A program made the translations under genes and the position numbers. A DNA stretch of 64,000 nt, taken from the NCBI RefSeq assembly GCF_002002865.1, contig NZ_CP019508.1:930001-994000 (forward strand), in the 5' to 3' direction. Below the pieces are notes generated by a model that saw only the letters and a program-made list of their open reading frames with translations, searched no databases and was not told the DNA's origin. Every line of letters starts with the position of its first letter. The first letter of the stretch is position 1. Positions 9,304-18,539 of this stretch are shown here, piece after piece. The stretch is from Brevundimonas sp. LM2. GTDB taxonomy: Bacteria > Pseudomonadota > Alphaproteobacteria > Caulobacterales > Caulobacteraceae.

Positions 9304-9325
9304 CGGGCCGATGGCCCCACGTTGA
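8912..9325 (+). CDS. HxlR-family winged-helix transcriptional regulator
   Basis: 137 aa. The typical HxlR core is visible: CPARALLSLLADKWSLLLI, then RRVGGISEKMLVQTLRRLE (recognition helix) and PPRVEYRLTEHG (wing). Two N-terminal cysteines, Cys10 and Cys17, sit just before the DNA-binding domain, as in quinone/aldehyde-sensing YodB/QorR-type members. ATG 8912 is chosen because the domain begins shortly after it and an operator-like palindrome overlaps it. It is divergent from the ABM monooxygenase. Likely an oxidant- or quinone-responsive repressor of that gene; the effector is inferred. Confidence 0.82.
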   Translation: MKPPFRTPPCDVMNPDCPARALLSLLADKWSLLLIHALSEGPARTGALRRRVGGISEKMLVQTLRRLETAQIVSRHAFNEVPPRVEYRLTEHGWSISPVVTALDAWVEEHALEISPAGTGAKRGPSASGPSGPMAPR

Positions 9326-9412
9326 TTTCCCCGGGAACTCGCCCCACATCCCTTGCCAACATCGGGTGCCGCCGGTTAAGCGGCCGCCCGCCTTAGCAGA
9401 GAGAGTTCTTCC

Positions 9413-9748
9413 ATGGCCACGGTCAAGGTTTCCGACGACAGCTTCGACACCGACGTCCTGAAGGCGTCCACGCCGGTGCTGGTGGATTTCTGGGCGGAGT
9501 GGTGCGGCCCCTGCAAGCAGATCGGCCCGGCGCTGGAACAGATCGCCGATGAACTGGCCGGTCAGGTGACCATCGCCAAGGTCAATATCGACGACAGCCC
9601 CATGACCCCGTCGAAACTGGGCGTGAAGGGCATTCCGACCCTGATGCTGTTCAAGGACGGCCAGATGACCTCGATGAAGGTCGGGGCCATGCCCAAGGGC
9701 AAGATCCTGGAATGGCTGGCCGAGACGGGGATCAGCGCCAAGGCGTGA
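9413..9748 (+). CDS. trxA: Thioredoxin 1
   Basis: Cytosolic dithiol-disulfide oxidoreductase of 111 aa. The redox motif WCGPC is at about residues 30-34, and the cis-proline is in KGIPTLMLF near residue 75. Length is standard. TrxA commonly follows addA in alphaproteobacteria; here the ABM/HxlR pair lies between them, so trxA probably has its own promoter in the 87-base gap. Confidence 0.96.
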   Translation: MATVKVSDDSFDTDVLKASTPVLVDFWAEWCGPCKQIGPALEQIADELAGQVTIAKVNIDDSPMTPSKLGVKGIPTLMLFKDGQMTSMKVGAMPKGKILEWLAETGISAKA

Positions 9749-9779
9749 CGCGGGCAGGCAGGGGCGCTAGATCGCGCCC

Positions 9780-10529
9780 ATGCCCTTCACCGCCACCGTC
9801 CTGACCATGTTCCCCGAGGCCTTTCCCGGGCCGCTCGGCGTGTCGCTGATCGGCACGGCCTGGCGGGAGAAGGCGCTGTGGGACCTGCAGACGCTGGACA
9901 TTCGCGGGTTTTCCGAAGATAAGCGCGGCTTCCTGGACGACACCCCCGCGGGTGGCGGCCCCGGACAGGTATTGAAAGCGGACGTGGTGGCCCGGGCTCT
10001 CGACAGCCTGACAGGGCCGCCCCGGCCGCTTTTGTACATGAGCGCACGCGGTCGACCCCTGACGCAGGCGCGAGTCAAGGAATGGGCTAGGGCGGACGGC
10101 ATCGTCGTCCTGTGCGGCCGGTTCGAGGGGGTGGACCAGCGGGTGCTCGACGCCCGGGGGTTCGAGGAGGTCTCCGTCGGAGACGCGGTCCTGGCCGGTG
10201 GCGAGGCGGCGGCGATGGTGGTGATCGAGGCGTGCGTACGACTGATCCCCGGCGTTCTGGGCCAGGCCGAAAGCCTGTCCTCCGAAAGCTTTGAGGACGG
10301 TCTTCTGGAGCATCCGCAGTACACGCGACCGCGGACGTTCGAGGGGATCGACATCCCGGAGATCCTGTTGTCCGGCGACCATCGCAAGATGGCGGCCTGG
10401 CGTCAGGACCAACGGGAGATGACGACCCAGGAACGACGGCCCGATCTGTGGGCCGCGCATCTGGCGACAAGACCCGCGGAATCTTCCGCCAAATCAAAGC
10501 TAAAGGGCGATAAAGCCCGAGGAGAATAG
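9780..10529 (+). CDS. trmD: tRNA (guanine-N1-)-methyltransferase TrmD
   Basis: SPOUT-class enzyme that makes m1G37 in tRNAs with GNN codon partners, preventing +1 frameshifts. 249 aa. Diagnostic segments are an LTMFPEAF start, GGGPGQVLKADVV (substrate loop) and the knotted AdoMet site with LCGRFEGVDQRVLD and SVGDAVLAGGEAAAMVVIEA. The RLIPGVLG and HPQYTRPRTF segments are also present. Three bases separate it from rplS, so the two are co-transcribed; rimM and rpsP are not next to it here. Confidence 0.96.
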   Translation: MPFTATVLTMFPEAFPGPLGVSLIGTAWREKALWDLQTLDIRGFSEDKRGFLDDTPAGGGPGQVLKADVVARALDSLTGPPRPLLYMSARGRPLTQARVKEWARADGIVVLCGRFEGVDQRVLDARGFEEVSVGDAVLAGGEAAAMVVIEACVRLIPGVLGQAESLSSESFEDGLLEHPQYTRPRTFEGIDIPEILLSGDHRKMAAWRQDQREMTTQERRPDLWAAHLATRPAESSAKSKLKGDKARGE

Positions 10530-10532
10530 ACC

Positions 10533-10964
10533 ATGGCCAACATCCTTCAGACGCTGGAAGCGGAAGAAAAAGCCCGTTTGATCGCCGTTCGCGCGATCCC
10601 GGACTTCCAGCCCGGCGACACCCTGCGCGTCAACGTCAAGATCAAGGAAGGCGAGCGCGAGCGCGTTCAGGCCTTCGAAGGCGTCTGCATCGCCCGCGCC
10701 GGCGGCGGCGTGAACGAGAACTTCACCGTGCGCAAGATCAGCTTCGGCGAGGGCGTGGAGCGGGTCTTCCCGATCCTGTCGCCGAACATCGAATCCATTG
10801 AGGTCAAGCGTCGCGGCGTCGTCCGGCGCGCCAAGCTGTATTACCTGCGCGACCGTCGCGGCAAGTCGGCCCGGATCGCCGAACGCCAGACCGTCCGCCC
10901 GGCCGCCAAGGGCGCCGTGGTCCCGGTCACGGGCTCGGCCGACAAGGCCACCGACGAGGCATGA
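10533..10964 (+). CDS. rplS: 50S ribosomal protein L19
   Basis: 143 aa. Has [24 protein letters not shown], split by a single domain, then [26 protein letters not shown] and [23 protein letters not shown], all typical of L19 at the 30S-50S interface. The C-terminal tail after about residue 120 is longer than in E. coli, as usual for alphaproteobacteria. A GAGGAGA ribosome-binding site lies at the end of trmD. Confidence 0.97.
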   Translation: MANILQTLEAEEKARLIAVRAIPDFQPGDTLRVNVKIKEGERERVQAFEGVCIARAGGGVNENFTVRKISFGEGVERVFPILSPNIESIEVKRRGVVRRAKLYYLRDRRGKSARIAERQTVRPAAKGAVVPVTGSADKATDEA

Positions 10965-11009
10965 TTCTGGGGGCTACCGCCCTTCGGCCGACTTGAGCCC
11001 CGATATGCA

Positions 11010-11044
11010 AAAGGCCCTGGCGGAAACGCCGGGGCCTTTTTCTT
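11010..11044. terminator. Bidirectional rho-independent terminator, rplS / LamG gene
   Basis: Stem AAGGCCC-TGGCG / CGCCG-GGGCCTT with a GAAA loop, followed by TTTTTCTTT on the plus strand and preceded by AAAA on the plus strand (TTTT on minus). It sits between the convergent rplS and the LamG-domain gene and can serve both. Confidence 0.85.
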
Positions 11045-11757
11045 TAGCCTGGACGGACGCCCGTGAACTGGTCCGGCCGCAGGAAGCGCGGGGTGAACCG
11101 GGCCTCGGCGATCGCGCCGTTGAAATAGTTGACGCGGTTGATCCGGGTGCCGACCGAGGCCCGGCCCGGGCCCTGGGGGGTGAAGGCGATCGCGGCCTCG
11201 CCCTGCAGCTCGCCGTCGACGAAGGCGCGATAGGTCGTGCCGTCGTAGGTCTGGGCGACGTGATGCCAGCGGCCGACTGGGTGGCGTTTGTCGGGGAACA
11301 GCAGGGTCTGGTTGTAGGTCGGTCCCTTGACGAAGGCGTCCAGCGCCCATTCGTCGTCATAGACGCGGATCTCGAACAGGAAGCGGGTCCCGATCGGGGT
11401 CTGGCCGGTGATGACGTCCTCGTCGGCCTGCAGGTGCAGCCAGCGCTGTTCGAACGCCCCGCCGTCGGGCCGGAAGACGGCCTCGATGGCGAAGGTCGAG
11501 GCCCCCGCCAGCGGATGCCGGCCAATGAACAGGGCGTCGTCCACCCCGTCGAACCGCAGGGCCCCACCGGCGGCCGCAGCCGGGCCGTCGACGCGCTGGG
11601 GCGATCCCTCGATCGTCAGCGGCGCGGCCAGCCGATCCAGGTCGCCAAAGCGCCAGACGACCGGATCTGCCCGGCTCGCGCCCATCAGCGAGGCACAGCC
11701 ACCCGTGCCGACCAGACCCGCCGCCCCGCCGCCGATCAGAAGCCGCCGCCGGTCCAT
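11044..11757 (-). CDS. LamG-like jellyroll-fold lipoprotein linked to the pectate lyase
   Basis: 237 aa. The N-terminus MDRRRLLIGGG...GTGGC has a hydrophobic core and a lipobox-like Cys near residue 20. The rest is a concanavalin/LamG jellyroll (segments ALRFDGVDDALFIG, FAIEAVFRPDGG, WHHVAQTYDGTTYRAFVDGEL), a fold often used to bind glycans. The ATG overlaps the pelA stop by one base (TGATG), so it is translated with the pectate lyase. A role in holding pectin at the cell surface is inferred. Confidence 0.72.
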   Translation of the reverse strand: MDRRRLLIGGGAAGLVGTGGCASLMGASRADPVVWRFGDLDRLAAPLTIEGSPQRVDGPAAAAGGALRFDGVDDALFIGRHPLAGASTFAIEAVFRPDGGAFEQRWLHLQADEDVITGQTPIGTRFLFEIRVYDDEWALDAFVKGPTYNQTLLFPDKRHPVGRWHHVAQTYDGTTYRAFVDGELQGEAAIAFTPQGPGRASVGTRINRVNYFNGAIAEARFTPRFLRPDQFTGVRPG

Positions 11758-13403
11758 CACGTCTGCAGCGCCTCGATCAGGTCGCCCATGTTGGTGATGA
11801 AGGTCTGGGTCGAGATGCCCTCGACCGGGAAGTCGGTGGTGTAGGGCGAGGTGTCCCACAAATCGCCGACGCGGGTGGTCTGATATTCGCCGCCCGTCAC
11901 CGCCTCGGGCGACGGCCCGATATAGGGGTTGGAGGTGGTGGTCAGCAGGGTCGGCCAGTAGCCGCGTTCATTGAGCCCGGCGGCCAGCTGGGCGGCGCGC
12001 GCGGCGGGGACCGGGCGGGGGCGCCGGCCCTCGGTGTCCATGTCCCAGATGCTGACGTCGCGCAGGGTGAAGTATTTGGGCAGGGCCAGGGTGCCGGGCC
12101 GGGCCTTCAGCGGCGAGGTGGCCATCACCGCCTCGGGCGTCAGGGCGGCCGCCGCTTCGTAATCCGCGCGCAGGGCCTGGGTGTCGAGATTGCGGAACGA
12201 GCCGTAGTGGACGATCAGATTGTTCGGGTTCTCGTCGGCGTAGTAGCGGCCGTTGCGGATATTGGACCCCTTCCGGTGGATATAGACCGGGGTGTTGGAG
12301 CCCTCGAGGATGAAGGTCGGATGCGTGCGGCCGGGCGCGATCAGGTTTTGCGGCGTCTTGACCTGATCCAGCCAGTCCAGCGCCTCGGGCAGGCGGGCCA
12401 GATATTTGCGGTCGCCGGTCAGCCGGTAGAAGCCGATCATCGAGCGGATGTTGGTCGCCGTCGTGTGGGTGGCGAAGGCCCGGGGCTCGATCGTGCGGGC
12501 GGGGGCCGGCTTCAGGGTGTCGGGATAGTGTTGCAGGCCCCAGGCGGGCTGGGGCAGGGGCTGCTGGGTGGCGACGAAGATGTCCATGCCGCGCTGGATG
12601 GCGTCGACCAGCCGCCGGTCATTCGAGCCCAGGGTCTGATGGACATAGAGCAGGAACTCGATGTTCTCGCCGGCCACGTCGTCGTTGAAGGTGATGTAGG
12701 GCGTATAGTCCGGGTTGCCGTGCAGGCCGCCCGCCCCTTCGACGAACGGATAGCGCTGGGGCCAGCCGCCATTCGGATACTGGGCGTCGAGGACGAACTG
12801 GATCGCCCTGTCCAGCGGCGCGCGGTATTTGCGCTCGCGCTTCTCCAGATAGACCCGCAGCAGCAGCTGGGACGCCTCGGCCGTGCCGGCGTCGTCGAAG
12901 GTGGCGTTGCCGTAGTAGTGCTGGAATTCCTCCAGCCGCCAGGCGTTGCCGCCGACCGTCTCGTACCAGTCCTTCAGACTGGCCTCGCCCGCCGTGTCGA
13001 TGACGTAGTTCCAGCCGCCGCGTGGGTGCTGGCCTGCGATCAGGGCGTCGGCGCAGGCCTTGGCAGCGGCGTAGAACTGTTCGTCGCCGGTGGCGTGATA
13101 GGCGTCCAGATACACATGACCCACGGTCGCGGTGCCCGGAGGCTGGACCCAGATCATGGTCGGTTTGGCTTCCAGCTCGCCCCAGCGGCGCGAGAAGTCC
13201 GGCAGGACCTGCCAGACATAGCCGCCGCCCACGGCGACCTCGTCGGTCATGAAGGCGGTGGCGCGCTTCATCGTGGCCAGGAGGGTGGCGCGGTCAGGGA
13301 CCGCCTGCGCCAGGACGGGTCCCGCCGCGGTCAGGGTGGCCAGGGCGGCGCCCGAGGCGAGGACGGCACGGCGCGACAGAACCGCAGGCGGATATGCAGG
13401 CAT
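11757..13403 (-). CDS. pelA: Pectate lyase, family PL10-like, Tat-exported
   Basis: 548 aa. N-terminal LSRRAVLASGAALATL followed by an Ala-rich stretch to VLAQA is a twin-arginine signal peptide. The body has the alpha/alpha repeats and motifs of PL10 lyases: GGWNYVID, NAWRLEEFQHYYGNATFDDAGT, QYPNGGWPQRYPF, ITFNDDVAGENIEFL and a late YYADENPNNLIVHYG. These enzymes cleave polygalacturonate by Ca-dependent beta-elimination, releasing unsaturated oligouronides. It is followed by the LamG lipoprotein. An operator-like TGACACCGGTTTCC lies 67 bases upstream. About 80 residues longer at the C-terminus than minimal PL10 domains. Confidence 0.88.
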   Translation of the reverse strand: MPAYPPAVLSRRAVLASGAALATLTAAGPVLAQAVPDRATLLATMKRATAFMTDEVAVGGGYVWQVLPDFSRRWGELEAKPTMIWVQPPGTATVGHVYLDAYHATGDEQFYAAAKACADALIAGQHPRGGWNYVIDTAGEASLKDWYETVGGNAWRLEEFQHYYGNATFDDAGTAEASQLLLRVYLEKRERKYRAPLDRAIQFVLDAQYPNGGWPQRYPFVEGAGGLHGNPDYTPYITFNDDVAGENIEFLLYVHQTLGSNDRRLVDAIQRGMDIFVATQQPLPQPAWGLQHYPDTLKPAPARTIEPRAFATHTTATNIRSMIGFYRLTGDRKYLARLPEALDWLDQVKTPQNLIAPGRTHPTFILEGSNTPVYIHRKGSNIRNGRYYADENPNNLIVHYGSFRNLDTQALRADYEAAAALTPEAVMATSPLKARPGTLALPKYFTLRDVSIWDMDTEGRRPRPVPAARAAQLAAGLNERGYWPTLLTTTSNPYIGPSPEAVTGGEYQTTRVGDLWDTSPYTTDFPVEGISTQTFITNMGDLIEALQT

Positions 13404-13469
13404 GGGGAGGGCTCCGGTCGTTTCCTGAAGGGACGGTTCTGGCGACCGCTAACCCTCAGGATACACCGA

Positions 13470-13483
13470 TGACACCGGTTTCC
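13470..13483. promoter_or_regulatory. Candidate uronate-regulon operator before pelA
   Basis: TGACACCGGTTTCC; 13 of 14 bases match the site between lacI and the hydratase gene (17537-17550). It lies 67-80 bases upstream of the pelA ATG on the minus strand, just after kdgK is left behind. Confidence 0.6.
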
Positions 13484-13491
13484 TAGGGGGG

Positions 13492-14523
13492 TCAGCGGCG
13501 GATGTCGAACCCGTCGGCGGCCATGGCGGCGCGCACCTGGGCCTCGTCGAACAGGTTGAAATCGCCGGGCACAGAGTGCTTCAGCCCGGCGGCTGCGAGG
13601 CCGAAGGCGAGGGACGTGTCGTTGGACCAGCCGCTCCAGAGACCGAACAGCACGCCCGAGGCGAAGGCGTCGCCGCCCCCGACCCGATCGACGACGCTGG
13701 TCAGAGCGATCGCGGGGGCCTGATGCTCGCCGTCGCGCGTGAACATGACGGCGGCCAGGGTCTGATCCTGGACGCTGTCGTTGACGCGGATGGTCGAACA
13801 GATCCGCTCCAGGCTGGGATAGGCGTCGAAGGCGGCGGCGGCGGCGGCGCGGCGGCGGACGATCGGATCGGGGTCGTCGAAGGTCCGGCCCAGCATCAGG
13901 GCGAAGTCGCGGTCGTCGGCGAAGGCCAGGCTGCTGGCGTACAGCATGGCCCCCAGGACCTCGGCCGGGTCGCCGTCCCACTCGGCCCACAGCTTGCCGC
14001 GGAAATTGCCGTCGTAGGAAATCGGCACCCCGGCGGCCTTGGCCGCGGCAATGGCATGCAGGGCGGCCGCCGAGCCCGCGTGACCGATGGCGGGCGTCAC
14101 GCCGGACACGTGCAGCCAGGACGCCCCGGACAGGGCCCGGCTCCAGTCCACGGCGCTGTCGGCATGGCAGGCGAAGGCCGAGCCGGCACGGTCGTAGAGG
14201 ACCTCGGACGGCCTGCGCACCGCCCCCGGCGTCAGGAAATACAGCCCCATCCGCCCGGGGCGAAACTGGATGTCGCGGGTATCGACGCCGTGCCGACGAA
14301 GCTCGTCGCGCGCGGCACGGCCCAGGGTGTTGTCGGGCAGGACAGAGACCATGGAGGTCGGGGCGCCCAGTCGCGCCAGGGCCACGGCCGTATTGGCCTC
14401 GGCCCCGCCCGGGCGCACCGACAGCGCGGGGGACTGCATCAGCAGTTCGTTCGCGTTCGGGCTGAGGCGGAGCATCATTTCGCCGAAACAGACGATTCGG
14501 CCGGTCGGGACATGGGCGATCAT
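13492..14523 (-). CDS. kdgK: 2-keto-3-deoxygluconate kinase (PfkB family)
   Basis: 343 aa ribokinase-fold kinase that makes KDPG from KDG, feeding the Entner-Doudoroff aldolase. Seen: FGEMMLRLSP at the N-terminus, the substrate-binding RPGGAEANTAVALARLG, and the PfkB ATP/catalytic signature DRVGGGDAFASG around residue 275-286 with the catalytic Asp. It follows kduD by 64 bases in the kduI-kduD-kdgK transcript. The operon context makes KDG the probable substrate rather than fructose or ribose. Confidence 0.9.
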   Translation of the reverse strand: MIAHVPTGRIVCFGEMMLRLSPNANELLMQSPALSVRPGGAEANTAVALARLGAPTSMVSVLPDNTLGRAARDELRRHGVDTRDIQFRPGRMGLYFLTPGAVRRPSEVLYDRAGSAFACHADSAVDWSRALSGASWLHVSGVTPAIGHAGSAAALHAIAAAKAAGVPISYDGNFRGKLWAEWDGDPAEVLGAMLYASSLAFADDRDFALMLGRTFDDPDPIVRRRAAAAAAFDAYPSLERICSTIRVNDSVQDQTLAAVMFTRDGEHQAPAIALTSVVDRVGGGDAFASGVLFGLWSGWSNDTSLAFGLAAAGLKHSVPGDFNLFDEAQVRAAMAADGFDIRR

Positions 14524-14587
14524 AACGGAAACCTAGGTCGGGATCGGCGTATGTGGAAAGCGGTTTCGTCCGACCGCGTTCGATTGG

Positions 14588-15346
<759 letters not shown>

Positions 15347-15351
15347 GGCGG

Positions 15352-16200
15352 CTAGTTCAGCTGGCAGATGTCGAGGACGTGCATGTCGGTGTAGTCGAGG
15401 TTCTCGCCCCCCATGCCCCAGATGAAGCCGTAGTTCGAGGTGCCGGCCCCCATGTGGATCGACCAGGGCGGGCTCATCACGGCCTCGCCGTCGGCCATGA
15501 CGATGTGACGGGCCGCCTCGGGCCGGCCCATGAAGTGGAACACCCGGTCGTTCTCGCCGAGACCGAAATACAGATAGGCCTCGGAGCGGCGGTCATGCAG
15601 GTGCGGCGGCATGGTGTTCCACACGCTGCCGGGCTTCAGCACCGTGACGCCGAGCAGCAGCTGGCAGGACTTCACCTTCTCGGGGACGATGTACTGGTAG
15701 ATGGTCCGCTCGTTGGAGGTCTCCAGCGCGCCGCGTTCCAGCGGCACGGCCTGGTCGATCGAGATCTTGGCCGCCTCGTAGCGCGCGTGGGCGGGGGTCG
15801 AGATCAGGTAGAAGCGGGCGGGCGAGGCCGCGTCCGTGCTCTCGAAGGTCACCTCGGCGGTGCCCATGGGCAGATACAGGCCGTCGCGGAAACCGAGGTC
15901 GAAGGTCACGCCATCGGCGACGACGCGGCCGGCGCCGGGGCCGATATTGACGACGCCCAGCTCGCGCGCGGCGAGGAAGGGCTTGCCGGCCATGGAGGCG
16001 GGCTCGCTGTGGGTCGGCAGGGACAGGGGCGATCCGGTGGGCATGGCGCCGCCGATGACCATCCGCTCGTCATGGGAATAGTTGAGCGCCAGAGCTCCGG
16101 ATTGGAACAGGCCGCCGACCAGATAGCGGTCGCGCAGATCGTCGTTGGACGCGCCCTCCATCATGTCCGGATGGGTCGAGTGATAGACCTTGGCGTACAT
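15352..16200 (-). CDS. kduI: 5-dehydro-4-deoxy-D-glucuronate isomerase KduI
   Basis: 282 aa cupin enzyme that isomerises DKI (from unsaturated uronides) to DKII. The metal-binding cupin region [17 protein letters not shown] near residues 190-206 and the later [20 protein letters not shown] are diagnostic. ATG 16200 is preferred although the frame is open upstream through a repeat. It is the first gene of the kduI-kduD-kdgK operon, with an operator-like site 27-41 bases upstream. Confidence 0.94.
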   Translation of the reverse strand: MYAKVYHSTHPDMMEGASNDDLRDRYLVGGLFQSGALALNYSHDERMVIGGAMPTGSPLSLPTHSEPASMAGKPFLAARELGVVNIGPGAGRVVADGVTFDLGFRDGLYLPMGTAEVTFESTDAASPARFYLISTPAHARYEAAKISIDQAVPLERGALETSNERTIYQYIVPEKVKSCQLLLGVTVLKPGSVWNTMPPHLHDRRSEAYLYFGLGENDRVFHFMGRPEAARHIVMADGEAVMSPPWSIHMGAGTSNYGFIWGMGGENLDYTDMHVLDICQLN

Positions 16201-16226
16201 GGCGTTTCCCTGTGTTGTTTGGCGCT

Positions 16227-16241
16227 TGGTAACCGGTGTCA
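16227..16241. promoter_or_regulatory. Candidate uronate-regulon operator before kduI
   Basis: TGGTAACCGGTGTCA; its reverse complement TGACACCGGTTACCA matches the site at 17537 at 14 of 15 positions. The CCGG centre is typical of LacI-family operators. Confidence 0.65.
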
Positions 16242-16260
16242 GGAGCGTGGGCAACCCTAA

Positions 16261-16397
16261 TCCTCCCCCCTTGGGGGAGGTGTCACGACGCGGCTTCGCG
16301 TCGTGACGGAGGGGGGCCGAACCAAACACAGCGTTCGCGGCTGGCCCCCTCCACCACAGGGCAAGCGCGCTGCGATCCCCTTCCCCTACGGGTGAGG
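16261..16397. repeat. Palindromic intergenic repeat, copy B (kduI-lacI gap)
   Basis: Begins TCCTCCCCCCTTGGGGGAGG, contains a long stem GTCACGACGCG/CGCGTCGTGAC (16282-16307) and a GGCCCCCTCCAC block, and ends CCCTACGGGTGAGG. It aligns over its whole length with the reverse complement of the repeat at 50610-50738. The lacI stop codon (16386-16388) lies inside its end. Confidence 0.75.
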
Positions 16398-17453
16398 CAT
16401 AGCCTTCGCCGATTCCCGCACCACCAGCGACGGCCGGACTTCGGGCTGGACCAGTTTGGCGGGGTCGATGCCGCGCATCGGGGCCAGCAGCTTTTCGGCC
16501 GCCATCCGGCCCATGTCGCGGATCGGCAGGCGCACCGAGGTCAGGTTGGGCCAGACCCGCGAGGCCATGGGCAGGTCGTCGTATCCGACCACGGACAGGT
16601 CGTCCGGAATGGCTAGGCCCAGGTCGCGCGCCACCTTGAAGACGCCCAGCGCCATCTCGTCGTTGCCGGTGAAGATGGCGGTGGGGCGCGGGTCGAGGGC
16701 CAGCAGGATCCGGGCCGCCTCGACCCCGGACTCGAACGTATAGGCCCCCTCGGCGACGTAACGCGCCTCCAGGGCCACCCCCTTTTCGGCCAGGGCCTCG
16801 CGGAAGCCGCCGCCGCGCACGGCGCTGGACCGGAAGGAGGCGGGACCGGAGATGAAGCCGATGCGGGTGTGACCCAGGTCGGCCAGGTGGCGCCCGGCCT
16901 CGGCCGCGCCAAGATGGTCGTTGGTGACCAGCATCGACTCCGGCGCGTCCAGGGCGATGGAGGCGATGCGGACATAGGGACAGTCCAGTTCGCGCAGGGT
17001 GTCGATGACGCGTTCGTCCTCGGACACCGAGGGCGGCAGGATCACGCCGAACAGCTTCTGTCGTTCGACGAAGGCGCGGATGTCGGCGACCACGGTTTCG
17101 GACTGGCGCGAGCAGGGGTGGACGACCAGCTCGAGTCCCGATCCCTTCAGGGCGTCCAGCACGCCCTGCTGCATGTTGACGACATAGTTGGGGCTGGGAT
17201 TGTCGTAGATCAGACCCACCAGGAAGGACCGCCGAAAGGCCAGGCCGCGCGCCTGCAGATCGGGGACGAAGCCCATGTCGTCGATCACCGCGCCGACCTT
17301 GACCCGGGTCTCCTCGCGCACGAACGGGGACTGGTTGATGACGCGCGAGACCGTTTTCTTCGAGACGCCGGCGATGCGCGCGACGTCGTTGATCGTGGGC
17401 CGTTTGCCGGGCTTCAGCCCGGGGGGCGTTTGAGGCGTGTTGTCGTCGGCCAA
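16386..17453 (-). CDS. LacI-family transcriptional regulator of the pectin/uronate genes
   Basis: 355 aa. The helix-turn-helix [22 protein letters not shown] is split across residues 20-41 with the hinge after it. The periplasmic-binding-protein-like core follows ([41 protein letters not shown]). The gene lies among kdu/kdg genes and next to three matching operators, so it very probably represses this island, including itself, in response to a uronate catabolite such as KDG. The effector is inferred. Confidence 0.88.
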   Translation of the reverse strand: MADDNTPQTPPGLKPGKRPTINDVARIAGVSKKTVSRVINQSPFVREETRVKVGAVIDDMGFVPDLQARGLAFRRSFLVGLIYDNPSPNYVVNMQQGVLDALKGSGLELVVHPCSRQSETVVADIRAFVERQKLFGVILPPSVSEDERVIDTLRELDCPYVRIASIALDAPESMLVTNDHLGAAEAGRHLADLGHTRIGFISGPASFRSSAVRGGGFREALAEKGVALEARYVAEGAYTFESGVEAARILLALDPRPTAIFTGNDEMALGVFKVARDLGLAIPDDLSVVGYDDLPMASRVWPNLTSVRLPIRDMGRMAAEKLLAPMRGIDPAKLVQPEVRPSLVVRESAKAMPHP

Positions 17454-17535
17454 GCGGGGTCTCTTCGGGTTTCGCTGTTTGCCTTACAGCCGTGCCGCCG
17501 GGGACGCTATGCCCCCCCTGGGCCCCGGAAGAGCG

Positions 17536-17562
17536 TTGACACCGGTTACCTTCCCCTTCAAT
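17536..17562 (+). promoter_or_regulatory. Divergent promoter with operator between lacI and the hydratase gene
   Basis: TTGACA at 17536-17541 is a perfect -35 hexamer overlapping the operator TGACACCGGTTACC (17537-17550). A weak -10 (TTCAAT, 17557-17562) follows at 15 bases. A repressor bound here would block the plus-strand promoter directly. Confidence 0.55.
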
Positions 17563-17652
17563 CATCGGCCTCCGACATCAGATCGGCCAAAGACAACGGG
17601 CAGGCAGCGGACGGGCGTGACCATTTTGACTCAGTATTCCACACGGCCGGGC

Positions 17653-18465
17653 ATGAGCGTCGCGGACCGTTCGGACGTCGACCCGGGCGTCGCCGCGATC
17701 GCGGCGCGGTTCGTGGCCGCCCGGCTGAATTTCGAGGCCACGCCCGACTATCCGGGGGCGGTGCCGCAGGACATGGCGACGGCCTACGCCACCCAGGACG
17801 CGGCCATCGACCTGTTCCCCGACCGCATCGTCGGCTGGAAGGTCGGCATGGTTCCGCCGGCGCAGCAGGCCCGGCTGAACGCCCACCGTCTGGCCGGACC
17901 CATCTTCGCCCGCAATCTGTGGAGCGTCGGCGAGGCGCCCAGCCGGCTGCCCGCCATCCGCGACGGGTTCGCGGCGGTGGAGGCGGAGTTCGTGGCCCGG
18001 ATCGGCGCGGTCGATCCCGACCAGATGGACTGGACCCTGGACCAGGCTCGGGCGGCCATCGAGGGCTTGCACATCGGCGTCGAATTGGCCGGCAGCTCCC
18101 TGCCGACCATCAACGACCTTGGCTCGGCCGTGGTGGCTTCGGACTTCGGCAACAACGGGGGCCTGGTTCTGGGGCTGGCGATCGAGGACTGGGAAGCCCG
18201 TCTGGCCGGGATCGAGGTCGAGACCGAAATCGACGGGGTCCTGATCGGCCAGGGCACGGCCGGGTCGATCCCCCTTGGGATCGTGGAATCGGTGCGGTTT
18301 CTGATCGAACATTGCGCGCGTCGCGGGCGGCCGCTGGCGGCGGGGGCCCTGATCTCGACCGGGGCGGTGACCGGCGTGCACCAGGCCGCGATCGGCGCGA
18401 CCGCCGTGTGCCGCTTCTCCGGCGTCGGCGACATCCATTGCTCGGTGGTCGAAGCCGGCATCTGA
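17653..18465 (+). CDS. 2-keto-4-pentenoate hydratase/fumarylacetoacetase-family enzyme
   Basis: About 270 aa from ATG 17653 (GTG 17617 in frame is an alternative). Features of the MhpD/FAH fold: GWKVGM near residue 55, EAEFVARI with the metal-binding acidic residues, HIGVELAGSS, NNGGLVLG and a C-terminal GAVTGVH. Members hydrate or decarboxylate 2-oxo acids. It heads the plus-strand transcript with the uronate transporter and shares the lacI operator, so a 2-oxo acid intermediate of uronate breakdown is a reasonable substrate, but this is inference. Confidence 0.75.
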   Translation: MSVADRSDVDPGVAAIAARFVAARLNFEATPDYPGAVPQDMATAYATQDAAIDLFPDRIVGWKVGMVPPAQQARLNAHRLAGPIFARNLWSVGEAPSRLPAIRDGFAAVEAEFVARIGAVDPDQMDWTLDQARAAIEGLHIGVELAGSSLPTINDLGSAVVASDFGNNGGLVLGLAIEDWEARLAGIEVETEIDGVLIGQGTAGSIPLGIVESVRFLIEHCARRGRPLAAGALISTGAVTGVHQAAIGATAVCRFSGVGDIHCSVVEAGI

Positions 18466-18539
18466 ATCGGAATGGCCTCAACCTGTCGCGGCCCGGGCCG
18501 CAGAACGGGACCGGCCGCAGGAACGACAGGAAGACCAGA

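Noticed and set aside
14524..14587. Fourth copy of the uronate operator before kdgK
   Set aside because: GGAAAGCGGTTTCG resembles only the centre of the site and lacks the TGACACC half, so it was not counted.
15352..17565. One continuous frame covering kduI and the lacI region
   Set aside because: Only the part up to 16200 has KduI sequence; the rest runs through a repeat and the other frame of lacI.
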